NCBI GenBank assembly: GCA_965153455.1
Contig: OZ234493.1
Span: 13,568,213 to 13,632,212 of the forward strand
Source: Sphagnum compactum
Lineage: Eukaryota; Bryophyta; Sphagnopsida; Sphagnales
Direction of reading: 5' to 3'
DNA: 64,000 nt
Part shown: positions 1 to 12,153 of the stretch, piece after piece
How positions within the stretch are numbered: position 1 is the first letter of the stretch
How the letters are laid out: every line of letters begins with the position of its first letter
Program-made: the position numbers and the translations under genes
The notes under the pieces: generated by a model
Seen by the model: the letters and a program-made list of their open reading frames with translations, nothing else
What the model was told of the DNA's origin: nothing
Database searches by the model: none

Positions 1-1588
1 TGCATTCATTACCTAGTGATATTCTTCTAAGGCTTTGTCAAGGGTTCTCCAAGAATTGGAGGATACACATAACACGATGTTTTGCAAATTAACATTGACT
101 TGTTGTTAATTGTTTAATGGCTAACATTATTGAGACTTACAAATAATTTGTTTGTCATCACCTTAGTACTTAACTTGTTGACAAACTTGGGCCACATTTA
201 TTGTTTTCGTGAACTAAACTTAAATGGAGGTTTTTTTAATGAAGTATGGTTTACTATTGTTCCTATTGGTTGGAATCACTTGCAACTTAGTGTGGACAAA
301 TTCATTGTTGATTTTTCAAATTTGATTAATAAGGTTTTATCCAATAAAATTAGCCGGGGTGTTAGAACCACCCAAATAGAAGAGTCGCTTGTACCTTGGG
401 AATATGGGACAAAAATAATGAGGCATTGAGATCCAATTTCTTATGGAAATAAATTTTGTAACTTATTATTATTATTATTATTTATGATTATATGATTTTT
501 TTTTCATTTTCGTTTTAGTTGTCTATGGATTTTTCTTTGTGTAAGTATAACTAAATAAATAAACATTTTTGAAATTAATTGACGTGGTGGATTTTTAATG
601 ACGAATTGGAATCTAGTCAATTATTGCATTATGGAAAGGCATTCACTAAGAAAAATTATGCTTATGAGAACCAAAATAATTATTTCCATTTTATTTTTGA
701 GGTGTTGTTGTTGATTGACAAGAACTTAATCCCATTTTTATAACTTATGTTGGTGAAACTTGCATATAGACATCAAAACTACTTGTAGCATGTCCAAATG
801 CTATTACAAATACCTTTCAACCTAATACCAAAGGAAAGGAAGAAGCACATGAAGATTTTATTTCAAAATCTTCTATTTTATAGTTTCAAATTTGATAAAT
901 TTTTTGTCATTATTTTGATTTGGATTTTAGGTTTTATAAGTTTTTGTCTTTCATTTTTAGTAATTTGTTTCTTATGCAGGATGATTTTCATTTTGGAAAA
1001 GATATAGTTGTTGACAGAACTAATGATGTTACCTTTGTTGTTGTTTCCATTGTTGCGAGAATTGGTGTTCATCCTACCCATGATGGCTTTGCTATTGTTG
1101 TGTTGAGTTTTTGAGTTCTTAGTAGCGGATCATTGAACTTGAAGAAAGTTTTTGGGATAACATGTTTGATAAAGAGCTTCCCAACTATAAAAATAGGTTG
1201 GATGCCATCTTTTCTCGGCTACCACTTCAAACTATCAATGTCAACACAACTTTTGACTATGTTTTTAACAACCTTCACAATTGTCTTATAAGCATCACAT
1301 AGCTTGTTGATCCAAAATCAATTCATACCTTGACACTACCATGCATAGTTGATAGGTCTTGATTGGTTTTCTAGTTTCATTTTCATTTTATAGACTACAA
1401 GTTTTCTAGGATCTTCATTTTTTCTGTTGGTGCTGCAAGTAGATGGACAATTGCTAGGCTTAGTTTATTGAGTCAATTTTTTGGTTCAACAAGAATCTCT
1501 TTGTTAAACACATACATAATGAAGGTTTTAAGGGAAGAACGTGGATAGGATGATAAAATGAAGGAAGATTTGGATTTCATGAGGATGC
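1..1588. other. AT-rich intergenic DNA, no recognised gene
   Basis: The stretch is AT-rich with short poly-T and ATT runs (for example around 463-485). The open frames are short (the longest, 130-429 on +, is 99 codons) and resemble no family I know. It may hold decayed transposon sequence, but no diagnostic motif is visible. Confidence 0.5.
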
Positions 1589-2600
1589 TCATATGGGATT
1601 GAGGATGTTGTTGTTTCTAAGTTGTTGTCGCAACCCTAGCCTTGGCTCGCGACCAAGGCAAGGGGGTCGCAAGTGTGCGGGCCTATAAGTAGACCCGGGA
1701 GTCATATCACATGCTCCCGGGAGTGCAAAGAGTGTGAGGGAGTGAACCCTCACACTCCCAAGTGAACTCCCATGTTGGGAGTTGGTGAGAGTGGAGTCCC
1801 AAAAGGACTCCCGAAACTTCAGAGAGCATTTTGAGGGGTCAAAACTCAATGGCTTGTTGCGCTCTTTACATCAATGGAAAGCTCTTGAAGTGTAGATGTC
1901 TATAATGGGCTCGCATTGCTCATTTGAACATCTGAAACACGAGTTATGGCCAAAAGAAGGCCCGGGAGTCGAACTCCCGGGAGTCCGCCAGTTTTGACTC
2001 CCGACCACTAAAAGTCGGGAATCGACCCGAAATACTTGGCTGCAGAAAACGTGCGACATACCGTTGGAAAGGTCTCGACGAGACCTACAACTTTGCTTTA
2101 GACGGCGAGTCGATCGGAGGTCTGCTCCGATAGTTACGAAGCTTCAAAGTCGCGGGAGTCCCGAAAATGCGCGATTTCGGGACTCCCACGCGGGAGTCCC
2201 GGGAGTCCCGGGACAAAATGGCCATTTGGATGCCACCCCCGCGACGAGTCACAGAGTATACTATAGGGAGTAAGGTGGTGGCTTACTCCCGAGCCCGGGG
2301 TGTGGTGTGTCAAGTGAGTCCGAGTTCACCCGTGGCTGTCCCAACACCAAAAGGACCCAGAATGAGTTCTAACCACTTTGTGTGGTTTCATGCAGGCCCG
2401 TGTGAGTGAGTAAAGCTTGTCAATTCTTCCTAGTCTATCCCGGGACTTCTAGCACACCCCTCTCACCCCCCTCTAGTGCTAGAAGTCGGGAGCGTGCTCC
2501 AAGTTCCAACTCCTTCCGCATTGCCCCATACTTGGACCCTCAAGTGGGTCCACGAGGAACTTGGGAGTGCGTCAGTTGTGATGAATGATTTGAAATCATC
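1589..2600. mobile_element. GC-rich retrotransposon-like fragment with many GGGAGTC motifs
   Basis: This block is sharply GC-richer than its flanks and is dominated by GGGAGTC and its complement GACTCCC, often within CCCGGGAGTC, for example at about 1697, 1960-1985 and 2155-2210. Its style (motif-rich, no long ORF, abrupt composition change) suggests the LTR or leader of a plant LTR retrotransposon. No reverse transcriptase, integrase, primer-binding site or paired LTR is visible in the window, so it would be a solo LTR or fragment. A non-LTR repeat is equally possible. Confidence 0.45.
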
Positions 2601-3960
2601 AAGTTCTTCAGGTTCATATGCAAGTCCATTACTTTGAAATTTAGGAATCTATTGAGAGTATGTTTTTACTAAGAAGATTTTTTTATTTTTTGTTTTTGAG
2701 TTGAGATGAGTGAGTTTGAAAGCATTTGTTTTGGGAGTTCATTTGTATGCATTGGTTTGAACTTTTTGAGGTTTTGGAGTTGGGATGAATGAAATTCAGG
2801 ATTTGAGTATTGTCATATTTCCTTTTATGATTTTACGACTCTTTGATTTGTTTTTGGGGGTGTTGGAGTTGGGATGAATGAAATCGAGGACTTGGGAATT
2901 GTTGTATCCTAAAAGGACCTTGATTTGTTGCTGGGGTGTTGGGGTTTTGAAGTTGGGATTCGTGAAATCCAGACAATTGAACATTGAGAGGTCTGACCCA
3001 CACTTCTTCTCAGAAGAATCCAATTTGTGCATGCGAATAAAAAAAGAGCTCCTTAGTTTTTACTATATTTATAGATTTTATCATTTTTTAAAAATAAAAA
3101 TGTTTGTTTCATTTTCTGATTTTTGAATTTTGTGATGCAATCTAGTAGACAAACATATGTTTCATCTCCATTTATGGAAAGTTTATACTTATAATTTTTA
3201 CCATTTTTTGAATAATAATAAAAAATTGGGAATTTTGTCATGCACGAGACAACAGATGTTTTATCTCTAGTCCAAAGAAACAAAAAAAAAAAGAGAGAAG
3301 AAAATGGAAAGAAAAAGTTTATTTTCCAGGCTGTTCATGAACCAGGTTTTCGTGGGTCAGGTGAGGGACCCAAAAATACAAAGGGAAAAAAAAGTTGCTG
3401 TGCTCTACGTGTTCATAATATCTAAGAAACTAGGGTGGAAACTCACATAGGTACCTCCCCAATTTCATGGACTTTTATAAAAGTGAGGTTTTGTTGCTTA
3501 TCCGCACTTTCCAAATATCAAAAGATCTCACCCCAAATGTCTCACAAATTCATACCCAACATTCGCCTACACCCTCCAAAATAACCAATGTTTTCTTCTT
3601 GCCCAAATTTTTTATTATTATTATTATTTTCCCATTTTTGGTGGGATTTTGTCACCATGTATAGAGAGTCTGGGGGTTAAGCAATGTCCGCGTCTTTTCC
3701 ATCTGTGCTTCTCGTTCCGCATTTGATTTCCACCATTGAAAAGCGGGTATTTCCTTCCTTTCTTGGAAGGTATGCATTCCACCGAGTGAGATGAAGCATT
3801 TCCCATATTGCTTCTATTTTGATCAAAATTCAAATCTCCTTGAGTTTTCATTTTATTTTAACCTAAATTTGTCGAATATGCCTCACCTTTTCTCCCCTTA
3901 TTTTTCCCTTTGAAAAACCTTTGTGTGATGAGCTAGCCAATCCATAACACTCTACGTGCA
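2601..3960. other. Intergenic DNA with a degenerate ~90-bp tandem repeat
   Basis: Three degenerate copies of a unit containing GTTGGGATGAATGAAAT lie at about 2776, 2868 and 2953. The rest is AT-rich with homopolymer runs. No gene is supported. Confidence 0.45.
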
Positions 3961-4619
3961 AATTGTTTATTGGGGTCTCCATGTGACTCTAGAGGACGAA
4001 ACAATGTAGTTTTCATTTGATCCCACTTTTTTGGCCCGGGTTATGACGAAACAAACAATGCATTGTGTAATGCCCAAGGAGCAGGGTATTGCCCCCAAAG
4101 AAACCAAGAGTAGTAGGGCCATGCCCAAGGAGCAAAGTGTTCCCAAAAGGAAGCGCTCACCCGGGGCAGAGCTAAGGGGATTGCTTATTTTGGGAACACC
4201 ATGCTCGGGGGTTTTTTGGGGAACTTGATGGAACATAAACTTTTATAACTGTTGTTGGTTTGAACTTGCCATAAGAAGTAGAGCCGTGAGGCAATGAGAT
4301 GAGCAGCTTGAGCTTTTCTGCATGTGTGCAATTTTTCCTCCTCTTCTCTTGTCGTTGTTGTGTCCAGAGAGAACGATACAGACACAGAGACAGAAGCCAA
4401 GAGATCCACAGAAAGACAGACAGACAGACAGAGAGATAGAAGCCAAGAGACACAGAAACAGACAGACAGACAGACACGAGAGACGAGAGATTTGGAACTT
4501 GCTTGAGAATTGGTGAGAAGAGTATTTCTGTACTTGCTTGAGAATAGGTGAGAATATTACAGTGTTTGTGTGGGTTGGAGTCTTCGAGAATTGATTGACG
4601 AGAGGTGCTGGTGACAGAA
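3961..4619 (+). promoter_or_regulatory. Upstream region and leader of the Tubby-like gene, with a GACA-type microsatellite
   Basis: The interval holds a twice-repeated ATGCCCAAGGAGCA (about 4069 and 4121) and, at about 4373-4480, a purine-rich GACA/GAGA microsatellite typical of plant leaders. Two copies of TACTTGCTTGAGAAT-like sequence follow (about 4496 and 4530). The transcription start cannot be placed from sequence alone. Long antisense frames here come from the microsatellite. Confidence 0.4.
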
Positions 4620-5891
4620 ATGGAGATGAGATCGGACTGGGAGGGCTTGGCGCCGGAGATTCTGACTCTGGTGTTACAACGAGTACAAGCAGGGAGTAGA
4701 GACAGAGGGGAAGGGAGACGCATTGTAGCGGTAGCTGGAGTTTGCAGCAGTTGGCGTCAATTGGTGCTGCAGCAACAGGAGGAAGAAGAAGCAGCAATAG
4801 CGCAATCCCTTGTGTTGTCTAGTACTAGTACTCATACTAGTACTAGTACTTGTTCTTCTCCGCAGCACTTGATTCGTTTTCCTGCTGCCATCCGGAGAGA
4901 AGCCGCGGTGGATTTCCCGCTGCAATGCTTGCTGAAGAAGAAAGGAAACTCCTTCTTCCTCTTCCAAACGTTCCAGAACTTGCAGGGCGTGAACGAGGAG
5001 TATCTTCTTCTCGGAGCTCGTAAGCATTACCTGCCTTCTTGCTCCTTCCAATTGAGCACCGATATCAGAAACTTGGTGAAGGAAAGAGCTTCGTCGTCGT
5101 CGTCGTCGTCTTCTTCTTCTTTTTCTTCTGCTGTGGCGTCTGTGAAGTCTAACTTCTCGAGATCGGAATTCGTGCTCGCCGATCACCAAAACTCGGCGCC
5201 GGAGAGATCTGGACTGTGTGTCAAGTATAGCGAAGAGATTGTTGCCGGCGTGCGCCAGCGCAAGCTCTGTTGCGGATTTCAACCAGCTTCATCATCGTCG
5301 CCCGGAAGAAGCTTGCAAACGTCTCGTCGTCGTGCTGCAGAAGGAGCTCCTCCTCTGGCGGCGCGAGCAATCGCTGCAACGACGACCGGATTCAGGTCCT
5401 TCATCGCATGGAGCTTCTTTCTGAGAATGGGACGACAAACCAGACGCGTGCACAGCACTCTGGAAGACGAGGAACAAAAGGAACAAGACGGACACGGCGT
5501 TGGCGTTGTGCATCCAAAGCGGATCGTAGTCGGAGATGGTGCATCTGATGAGGGAGCTAAGTCTCGTGCAGAAGAAGAAGCTCTTCCCGGTCCAAGGCTG
5601 ATGTCGTTGAAGAGCAAGACGCCGGAATGGAACCACGAACGAGGCTGTTGGTCGCTGGACTTCAAAGGCCGGGCCACAATGGCGTCAATCCACAACTTCC
5701 AGCTGGTCTCCTCCTCGAGTTCATCCGGCTCCCGGTCGGATGCAGCGAGTGCGGAAGAGAGAGTAGTGTTGCAGATGGGGAAAGTGGGGAAGGAGGAATA
5801 CATCGTGGATTTTTGCTCGCCGCTCTCTGCCCTCCAGGCTTTCTCCATCTGCCTTACCAGCTTTGCAACCAACACAGGACTGGAGCCTTGA
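4620..5891 (+). CDS. Tubby-like F-box protein, single exon, divergent
   Basis: The frame encodes 423 residues from an ATG in good context (GAAATGG); an in-frame GTG lies 15 bases upstream. Residues about 6-52 form an F-box (WEGLAPEILTLVLQRV, then a GVCSSWR motif). Residues about 84-190 match the start of the tubby barrel (IRFP, FPLQCLLKK, YLLLGARK, then SNFSRSEFVL after an inserted serine run). Residues about 330-423 match its end (LMSLKSKTPEWN, WSLDFKGRATMASIHNFQL, QMGKVGKEEYIVDF, PLSALQAFSICL). Plant TLPs bind membrane phosphoinositides through the barrel and SKP1 through the F-box. The middle (about 225-325) has no resemblance to the family and lacks the usual RGPRRM..MH segment, although the overall length is normal. 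Most plant TLP genes have introns and this one has none, so it may be a retrocopy or a fast-evolving paralogue. The frame is open throughout. Confidence 0.82.
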   Translation: MEMRSDWEGLAPEILTLVLQRVQAGSRDRGEGRRIVAVAGVCSSWRQLVLQQQEEEEAAIAQSLVLSSTSTHTSTSTCSSPQHLIRFPAAIRREAAVDFPLQCLLKKKGNSFFLFQTFQNLQGVNEEYLLLGARKHYLPSCSFQLSTDIRNLVKERASSSSSSSSSSFSSAVASVKSNFSRSEFVLADHQNSAPERSGLCVKYSEEIVAGVRQRKLCCGFQPASSSSPGRSLQTSRRRAAEGAPPLAARAIAATTTGFRSFIAWSFFLRMGRQTRRVHSTLEDEEQKEQDGHGVGVVHPKRIVVGDGASDEGAKSRAEEEALPGPRLMSLKSKTPEWNHERGCWSLDFKGRATMASIHNFQLVSSSSSSGSRSDAASAEERVVLQMGKVGKEEYIVDFCSPLSALQAFSICLTSFATNTGLEP

Positions 5892-6104
5892 TCACAAAAC
5901 AAGCTTCGAAACTTCTTCACCCGAATTGAGTGAGTTCTCTCCATTACCAAACCAACCCTTCTGCCACATTCTATTTCCTCCTCTGCAACGGAGATTCCCT
6001 TAACCCTAGAACCCAGCTCTCTGAGCTTCTGATACTGAGCTTGTAGATTGGCTAAAAATCTCAGCAGATTAGATAGGACTGGGTGAAACCTTGTGTATGA
6101 CTGC
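5892..6104 (+). other. Probable 3' flank of the Tubby-like gene
   Basis: This stretch directly follows the stop codon and is likely 3' UTR. A long antisense frame across it and the coding exon resembles nothing and is taken as a shadow. Confidence 0.35.
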
Positions 6105-6388
6105 GTGATCAGAAGAGCCACAGAATTCTTCACGGAGATTCTTCAGACAGGAATCCGTCAAGATCTGCATGACTACCGGACCAAAGAAGAGCTACAGAAT
6201 TCTTCACAGGAGACAGAAATCCTTGAAGATTTGTATGACTACGCAATTGAATAGCTACCGAATTCTTCACACCAATTCTTCACAGGAGACTGGAAGTCCT
6301 TGAAGATCTGCATGGATGACTTTGTGATCAAAGAGTTACAAAATTCTTCACAGAAAATCTTCACAAGAGACAGAAATTGCATGACTAC
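6105..6388. repeat. Four degenerate ~60-80-bp tandem repeats with CAGAATTCTTCAC core
   Basis: Four head-to-tail units begin near 6105, 6177, 6241 and 6321. Each contains a version of GATCA-AAGAG-TACAGAATTCTTCACAG followed by GACAGAAATCCTTGAAGAT and CTGCATGACTA. The third unit has an extra internal AATTCTTCAC. The repeat lies just downstream of the Tubby-like gene. Confidence 0.75.
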
Positions 6389-9300
6389 AAGCAAGTTTTC
6401 CAATTCCAGAATCTTGAATATGTATATTGTTACAGTAACATTCATTGCCAGACAATTATTTTTGTCTGTGGACTCCATAATCTTACCAGTTGTGGTATTT
6501 TTTCCTGAATTCTTGTCGGGTTCAAAGGTTTTGTGTCTGGGTGCTTGAATTCTTTGAGAGATTGGAAAGACAGTTAGCTGACAGAATTTTGTCAGCAAAC
6601 TAACACCACATTGCACTTGGCTGATCCTGTCAAATACTTCCCCATGCATCATCTTCAATGCTTCCACACCCAGGAAGACAATTATCAATAAAATTTATTT
6701 CTTGTACCCAAGAAAAAACCATCTGATATGCAACTGTGAGCATTTTGTTCATGAGCTTGCCTGCCTTCTTGACCAACAAATTTGCCATGAGCATTCCTGC
6801 AATGACCAACACATGCCATTCATCAACCCTCCAAAAAGGCAACTGCCTCATGACTGCTTTACATTGCACATGTCTTGAACTAGATCCCTCAAATGCCCAC
6901 TGCCTTTCTCCATTGCATTTCTGGAACTAGATCTAAATGCCCTCTGCCTTTCTCTACAAATTTCATTTCATTCCACATTCCACATTGTCCAAAATCATCT
7001 TGGTTCAAGCAACTTCATTGCATTTGGGTATCTACCCGATTTCTGGATTTACATGCCCTCTTCAAGTGCTCATAAACTAGCACATAGATTGAGCAACTCA
7101 AACAAAAAATTAACCTGCCCAAGGATCATGCCGTCTTCTGCTTGCATCCACTCCAAAAAAACCGCTTTCATCATCTCACATTCCCCGACCTTGACATTCC
7201 TTGCAAGCTTAGTATAATCTATCTATGAAGGAAGGCTGTTTCTTTGTTCTGTTTGTCACATTGAGATCTCCCTAACCACAGCCCCTCTTGCTGTGCTCTT
7301 AGTACCATCGGAAACCCTCAATGAGTCGGTTTCATAATGTCAGTGAAGTGCATATGGTATGTTGCTTGTGGTCTTCTTGCACAAAAGATTGATTTATTGT
7401 CTTGGACATTTAGTTGCAAACTCCCCCTCACCTTGCCTTTTACAAGGCTATTATATCAATCCTGGGTATATCCATTTTAGCTAAACTAAGTTCAACTATT
7501 TAATTTTTCACATGGAATTTCATTGTTTTTGGGTGTTTTTTACACATGCAAACCAATGGAGACCGTTTTTCCAATTAGCCTAATTTAAACATGAAATTTG
7601 TGAATTGTCATGTTGTCATATGTTGGAGTACTAGTGAGGTAGGCTTGGTTAATGGACTTATTGTTCCTCTATTGTGTGTGTTGGAACAAATGAGAGGGGA
7701 TGAGGTATGGTTACTAAATCCCAACTAAAAGTCTATTGCTAATCACACTAGCAAATGTAGGATACAAAGTATGGATCACCGCTATTTTTGGAAATACTCC
7801 ATTTCTGAAAAAATTGAAGGTTAGTTTGTTGTCTTCTTCATATTTCTCATAGACTCCTTTAATAACCATTGCACTAAATTCTGCATCTTCACCTCCTACT
7901 CATTGTTCTTCTTTGTGTGCATTTTTCCACAAACAATGTGATGAACAACTTTTTCCTTTCAGCCCCAACTCTTGTTTTTGTCAAATAAATTAATTGGCTA
8001 AAGTTCAACTACATTTGTTTTTGCACAAGTCTTGCATCATTCTCAAATTGTTCACTCCTTCAAACTATATTGTGGTAAATTGTCTTTGTTTTGATTACAT
8101 TAGCTATTGTGCAACAAATCAACTATGTTTTATTCTACTTCACCAACTTGATTGCTTTCTATTCAAATGAAAGAATTCTTACAACTATTTGGGTACGAAT
8201 ATATTTGTAAATACATTCTTACACAACCATATCGTCATCTTTTTCTAGTACTAGTAAATTTATGTTATTTATAGACCTATGAAATGGGCATTCCATCATT
8301 TGTTGATCCATGATTTTGCATGTTAATGAATTGTGGGATTTTTTTTAGATGGGGTGTCTAGGGTGGCAATGGTAATGGCATGCTGTTTTGTTGTAGTTGC
8401 AAGTTTTATATTGTGAATCTCAAAAACTTAAAGGCTATAATTAAGAATGCTAGGGGTGATTTCTTGACAAGTGTGTTTTATAAGTGAAAAGTTAAATCTA
8501 AATTATGTGCATAGGTTCTTAAATGACCATAATTTGTATGATAAAATAGTAGTGGTGATTGCTACAAATACATTATCACATACTAAGAACAAATTCGGTA
8601 AAAAATGTTTATGGGCTACCTTCATTGAACATGATTATTAGTTACCATCAAACGTGCAAACCACTTGACAATTACACTACAATTGAACTATAGTTGAGTT
8701 TTCCTTTACGTGTGTTGCACATTCAAATCCAAGCCACTTCCTTTCTCTTTTGGTCCATGCAAGAAAAAACTTGATATGTTTTTAGGGAAAAAAATTACAA
8801 CCAAATACAAATTATAACAAGTCATGGAAATGGCCCTCTTAAGCTTGAGTTAATGGTATGACACAAAATTAGATTGCAATTGTAGTGCTTGTGATGATTC
8901 ATGAAAGTTTTATAATTGCTAATGTCTAGAATTGAACGCTATAATATACTTGGGAAACTTTGGCACATGCATGTCATTTAAACTAATTAATTGAATTAAA
9001 GATTCCATAGCACAAAAAAAAAACCCTTGAATATCTCAAAAGATTATTTATTTTCTTTTTAAAATATTGAATTTTGACATTTCTACAAATAATATGATGG
9101 GTGGATGCATATTATAGTGGCCCACTTTTTGTGTCCCATTATGGTTTTCTATACGGTGTACTAATTTGACATGCCATTAACATTCCACAACAAACCATAT
9201 ACATGACAAATTTACAATATGTTGAAGATCATCAACATCAACAAAAGAAAAATTATGCAATTTTTCCATGATAAATGTGCACCCACTATGTTGTACAATG

Positions 9301-10450
9301 AATACATATGGAGCATCCCCATGTTTTACATTTCCACAGACATCCAATTTTCAATTTTCAACTTTTTATTCAAAATATTTTATAGGGATTCATGAATATT
9401 TGATACCTACATGATAGAAAAACAAACATACATTTGAAGACTTTACTACAAAAACCTTAACCAAAATATAGTTATGGACTTTTGAATGATTATATCTTGA
9501 CCTTATTTTCAAAATTCTTTATATTAGTAGGTATTTTTTTTCCCTTCTAATTTGTATGTCAAAAAGATGAATAGTTGGGCTTTTGTTCATATGAATTTAA
9601 TTAACTCATTAATCACCTCATACTCCCCATTTCAACCAATTTAACATTCAAAAATTGATTTTTAGGGAGCGTTTTATTCATAAAAAATGAACCAATATAA
9701 CTTGCATTTACCCTAATCAATGTTGAAACTACTAATGTAATATGGTATTCCACGTTCATGAGCTTTGTCTTTCTTGTTTTCAAATTTTATGGCCTATTTT
9801 CAAGACTATGGCATATATTGACCAAATACCTAATGTCATGATTTTTATTTATGGAAGAATAACAACATATTCCTAGGTTCTCCAAGGAAATTCCCTATAT
9901 AGAAAAGTGATTAGTTTTGTGACTAAACTTTGAAATTATTGTCCATATATGTAGAATCCTTGAATGCTTACATTAATTGAAAAATGTCATTATGTTACAA
10001 TATTTGATTCATGAATTACCCCAAGAAGTGCACCCAAGAAAGTGGGTGGGTTTTTTAATGCCATGGATCCTAATATTCCCTTAAGCTTAATTTGAGATTT
10101 TTTTTCCATTAACTAGTTTTTTTCTCACACATCTTTGATTGATAATGATGTAAATGTGTGAAGCCTACATTTATTTTCCAAAAAACAAATCTTCAAAATT
10201 TTAATCTTCAAATGAAAAATAATTAAAAAAACATATGTGGTAAATATTCAAAACATGTATCAAAATGATGTTTACATTACAAGTTTTTTGATCTACTAAC
10301 AACTCTTTTACTAGCAGTTCTAACAAATCTTCTACCTACAAATTTTGATTAGATTATTGCTGGTATTGATTTTTTTTTTAAAAGCCTAGATACCCTAACC
10401 TGGCTGACATATTTTCTGATTATTTTTTTCATTAACACTTCCTTGCTTGA
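6389..10450. other. AT-rich intergenic DNA, no gene
   Basis: No open frame above 80 codons resembles a protein. From about 7,080 to 10,450 the frames are very short in all six readings. Composition is AT-rich with poly-A and poly-T runs. I see no RNA gene or clear transposon motif. Confidence 0.6.
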
Positions 10451-10971
10451 TATATAAAGACAGATAGAGTATAAGAGGTAGGGTGTTCTTAGGAAGGGCT
10501 ATTAGTTCATGCCCAAAAAAGTGGCAGCCCCTTTCACCTATAAAGGTGGGCCAAAGGGGGAGGAACTCTATACTTCAAAATAGAACCTTTTAATTTGAGG
10601 AGCCTCCATGGTTTTTTTTTTTTTTTGAGTGATGAGCCAATCAAATAGGCTCATTGCAACCCCAAAAAAATTAAAATTTTAAAAATTGAATTTTGGAGGC
10701 ACCTGATCTATAGAGTATAAAAACAGATAGAGTATAATAGGAAGGGTGTTCTTGGGAAGGGCTATTAGTCCATGCCAAAAATAGTGGCGGCTCCTTTCAC
10801 CTATATAGGTGAGCCAAAAGGGGAGGAACTCTATACTTCAAAAATAAAACCTTTCATTTTGAGGAGCCTTCATATTTTCATTTTTTTTGGAGTGATGGGC
10901 CAATCAAATTGACTCATTGCAAAAAAAAAGAAAAAGAAAAAATAGAATAAAATAGAACTTGGGAGGCACCT
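10451..10971. repeat. Tandem duplication, two ~260-bp copies
   Basis: Copy one spans about 10451-10704 and copy two about 10713-10971. The offset is 263 bp, measured from CAGATAGAGT at 10461 and 10724. Shared landmarks in order are CAGATAGAGTATAA, GGGTGTTCTT, GGAAGGGCTATTAGT, TTTCACCTATA, GAGGAACTCTATACTTC, TTTGAGGAGCC, a T-run, GAGTGATG, CCAATCAAAT and GGAGGCACC. Copies differ by scattered substitutions and homopolymer length. Confidence 0.85.
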
Positions 10972-11666
10972 TGGGAAGCATAATAATAGGTGTCTAATAT
11001 ACACACACAACAACACTCCCATTTTGGTGAAGAATCAAAGATAAGAATGGATGCATGACCATCCCCTAAAAAAAGCACCAAAGATCGATGAAGCCCCAGA
11101 AAGAAGAAGCACACTATGGAAGCGAAGCGAAAGCCGCCCCCCCCCCCCCCCCCCAAATAAATAAATAAATCGGTCACTTGTCACTTCCGGCGGCAAAAAC
11201 AAAAAAAAACAAATCAGAAAAAAGGCCAAAACAATTCAAACAAAGAAAGTCGCGGTTTTCGAAAGTCCCAAAACGCTCGCTCTCCAAGTCCTCGCATGCA
11301 TTTGTGGAAGTCGGAAGTTTTTTCGAATCTTCAAACGGTCCGTTTTTAGACCTACTCTTTCTTTCTTTCTTTCTTGTGTTACGTTTTCTGCTGAGGAAGA
11401 AGAAAGAGATTTGAAGTTTACATGGTTTCCAATTTCGTCTTCCTTGTGGTCGTGTGTCCCAGCACGCCAAAAAAAAAAAACCAAACAAACAAACGAACAA
11501 GCACAGAAACAAATTCTGAGCTTCTACTTCTTCTCCCACTAACTACTGACTGCTGCACCCAAAACCCACAACTTTCCTCTTGCAACCCAAGGATTTAGAA
11601 GGAATTAGAACTCTCTCATACAGTTTTTTTGTTGTTTATTGTTGATGATCTGTTGGGTGATGGTGG
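10972..11666 (+). promoter_or_regulatory. Promoter-proximal region of the CHUP1-like gene
   Basis: This is non-coding DNA upstream of the leader triplication. It holds an uninterrupted run of 18 C (11137-11154), an AAAT/TAAA run just after it, and a TTTC microsatellite near 11358-11373. Antisense frames across it are low complexity. The promoter probably lies here or in the first repeat copy, but no TATA box can be assigned with confidence. Confidence 0.35.
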
Positions 11667-12087
11667 TTTTTTTCGCTGGAATTGTTTGCTTGTTTGCTGT
11701 GTGATCGATTATCCATCTGTTGGTAGCAATAGCACTACACTTTCTGTTGTAACCAAAGCAAACAATCGTGGAGGTGAGTTTAGGTGTTTAGTTTTTCTTT
11801 TTGGGGTGTGCGGGAACGTGTTGTGTAGATCCAAGTTTGGAGCTTGTCTTGTTTGGAGATCGAAGCGTTGAAGCTTTGGACATTTTGTTGTGGACATTTG
11901 ATCAAAGTTTGGAGCCTTTTTTTTTTGGTTTGGTTTGGTTTGGTGTGCTACGTGTTTTGTTTAGTGCAAAAATGCTCTTGTTTTGCGCGGAGGATCGAGC
12001 GCAAGGTTGTAATTTTGTTGGAGAAGCGATGATGATGAGAAGAGCAAGGAACTAACGCAGGAGGAGGAGAAGCCGGAGCTTTCTTAG

Positions 12088-12153
12088 ATGCTCCTGCGTG
12101 TTGGACTCGCAGTCATTTTTTTCGCTGGAATTGTTTGCTTGTTTGCTGTGTGA
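12088..12153 (+). promoter_or_regulatory. Decoy start / 21-codon upstream ORF, copy 1
   Basis: ATG at 12088 begins the same nine residues as CHUP1 (MLLRVGLAV) because it is the duplicated start codon. The frame then runs into the next repeat unit, continues as a hydrophobic IFFAGIVCLFAV and stops at TGA 12151-12153. If present in the mature leader it would act as an upstream ORF. Confidence 0.6.

Noticed and set aside
4172-4797. Long antisense frames near the GACA microsatellite
   Set aside because: They are repetitive CLSVCLS-type translations of the microsatellite and overlap the Tubby-like leader.
5279-6133. 284-codon antisense frame over the Tubby-like gene
   Set aside because: It overlaps the well-supported sense exon, has no family resemblance, and is explained by codon bias of the sense frame.
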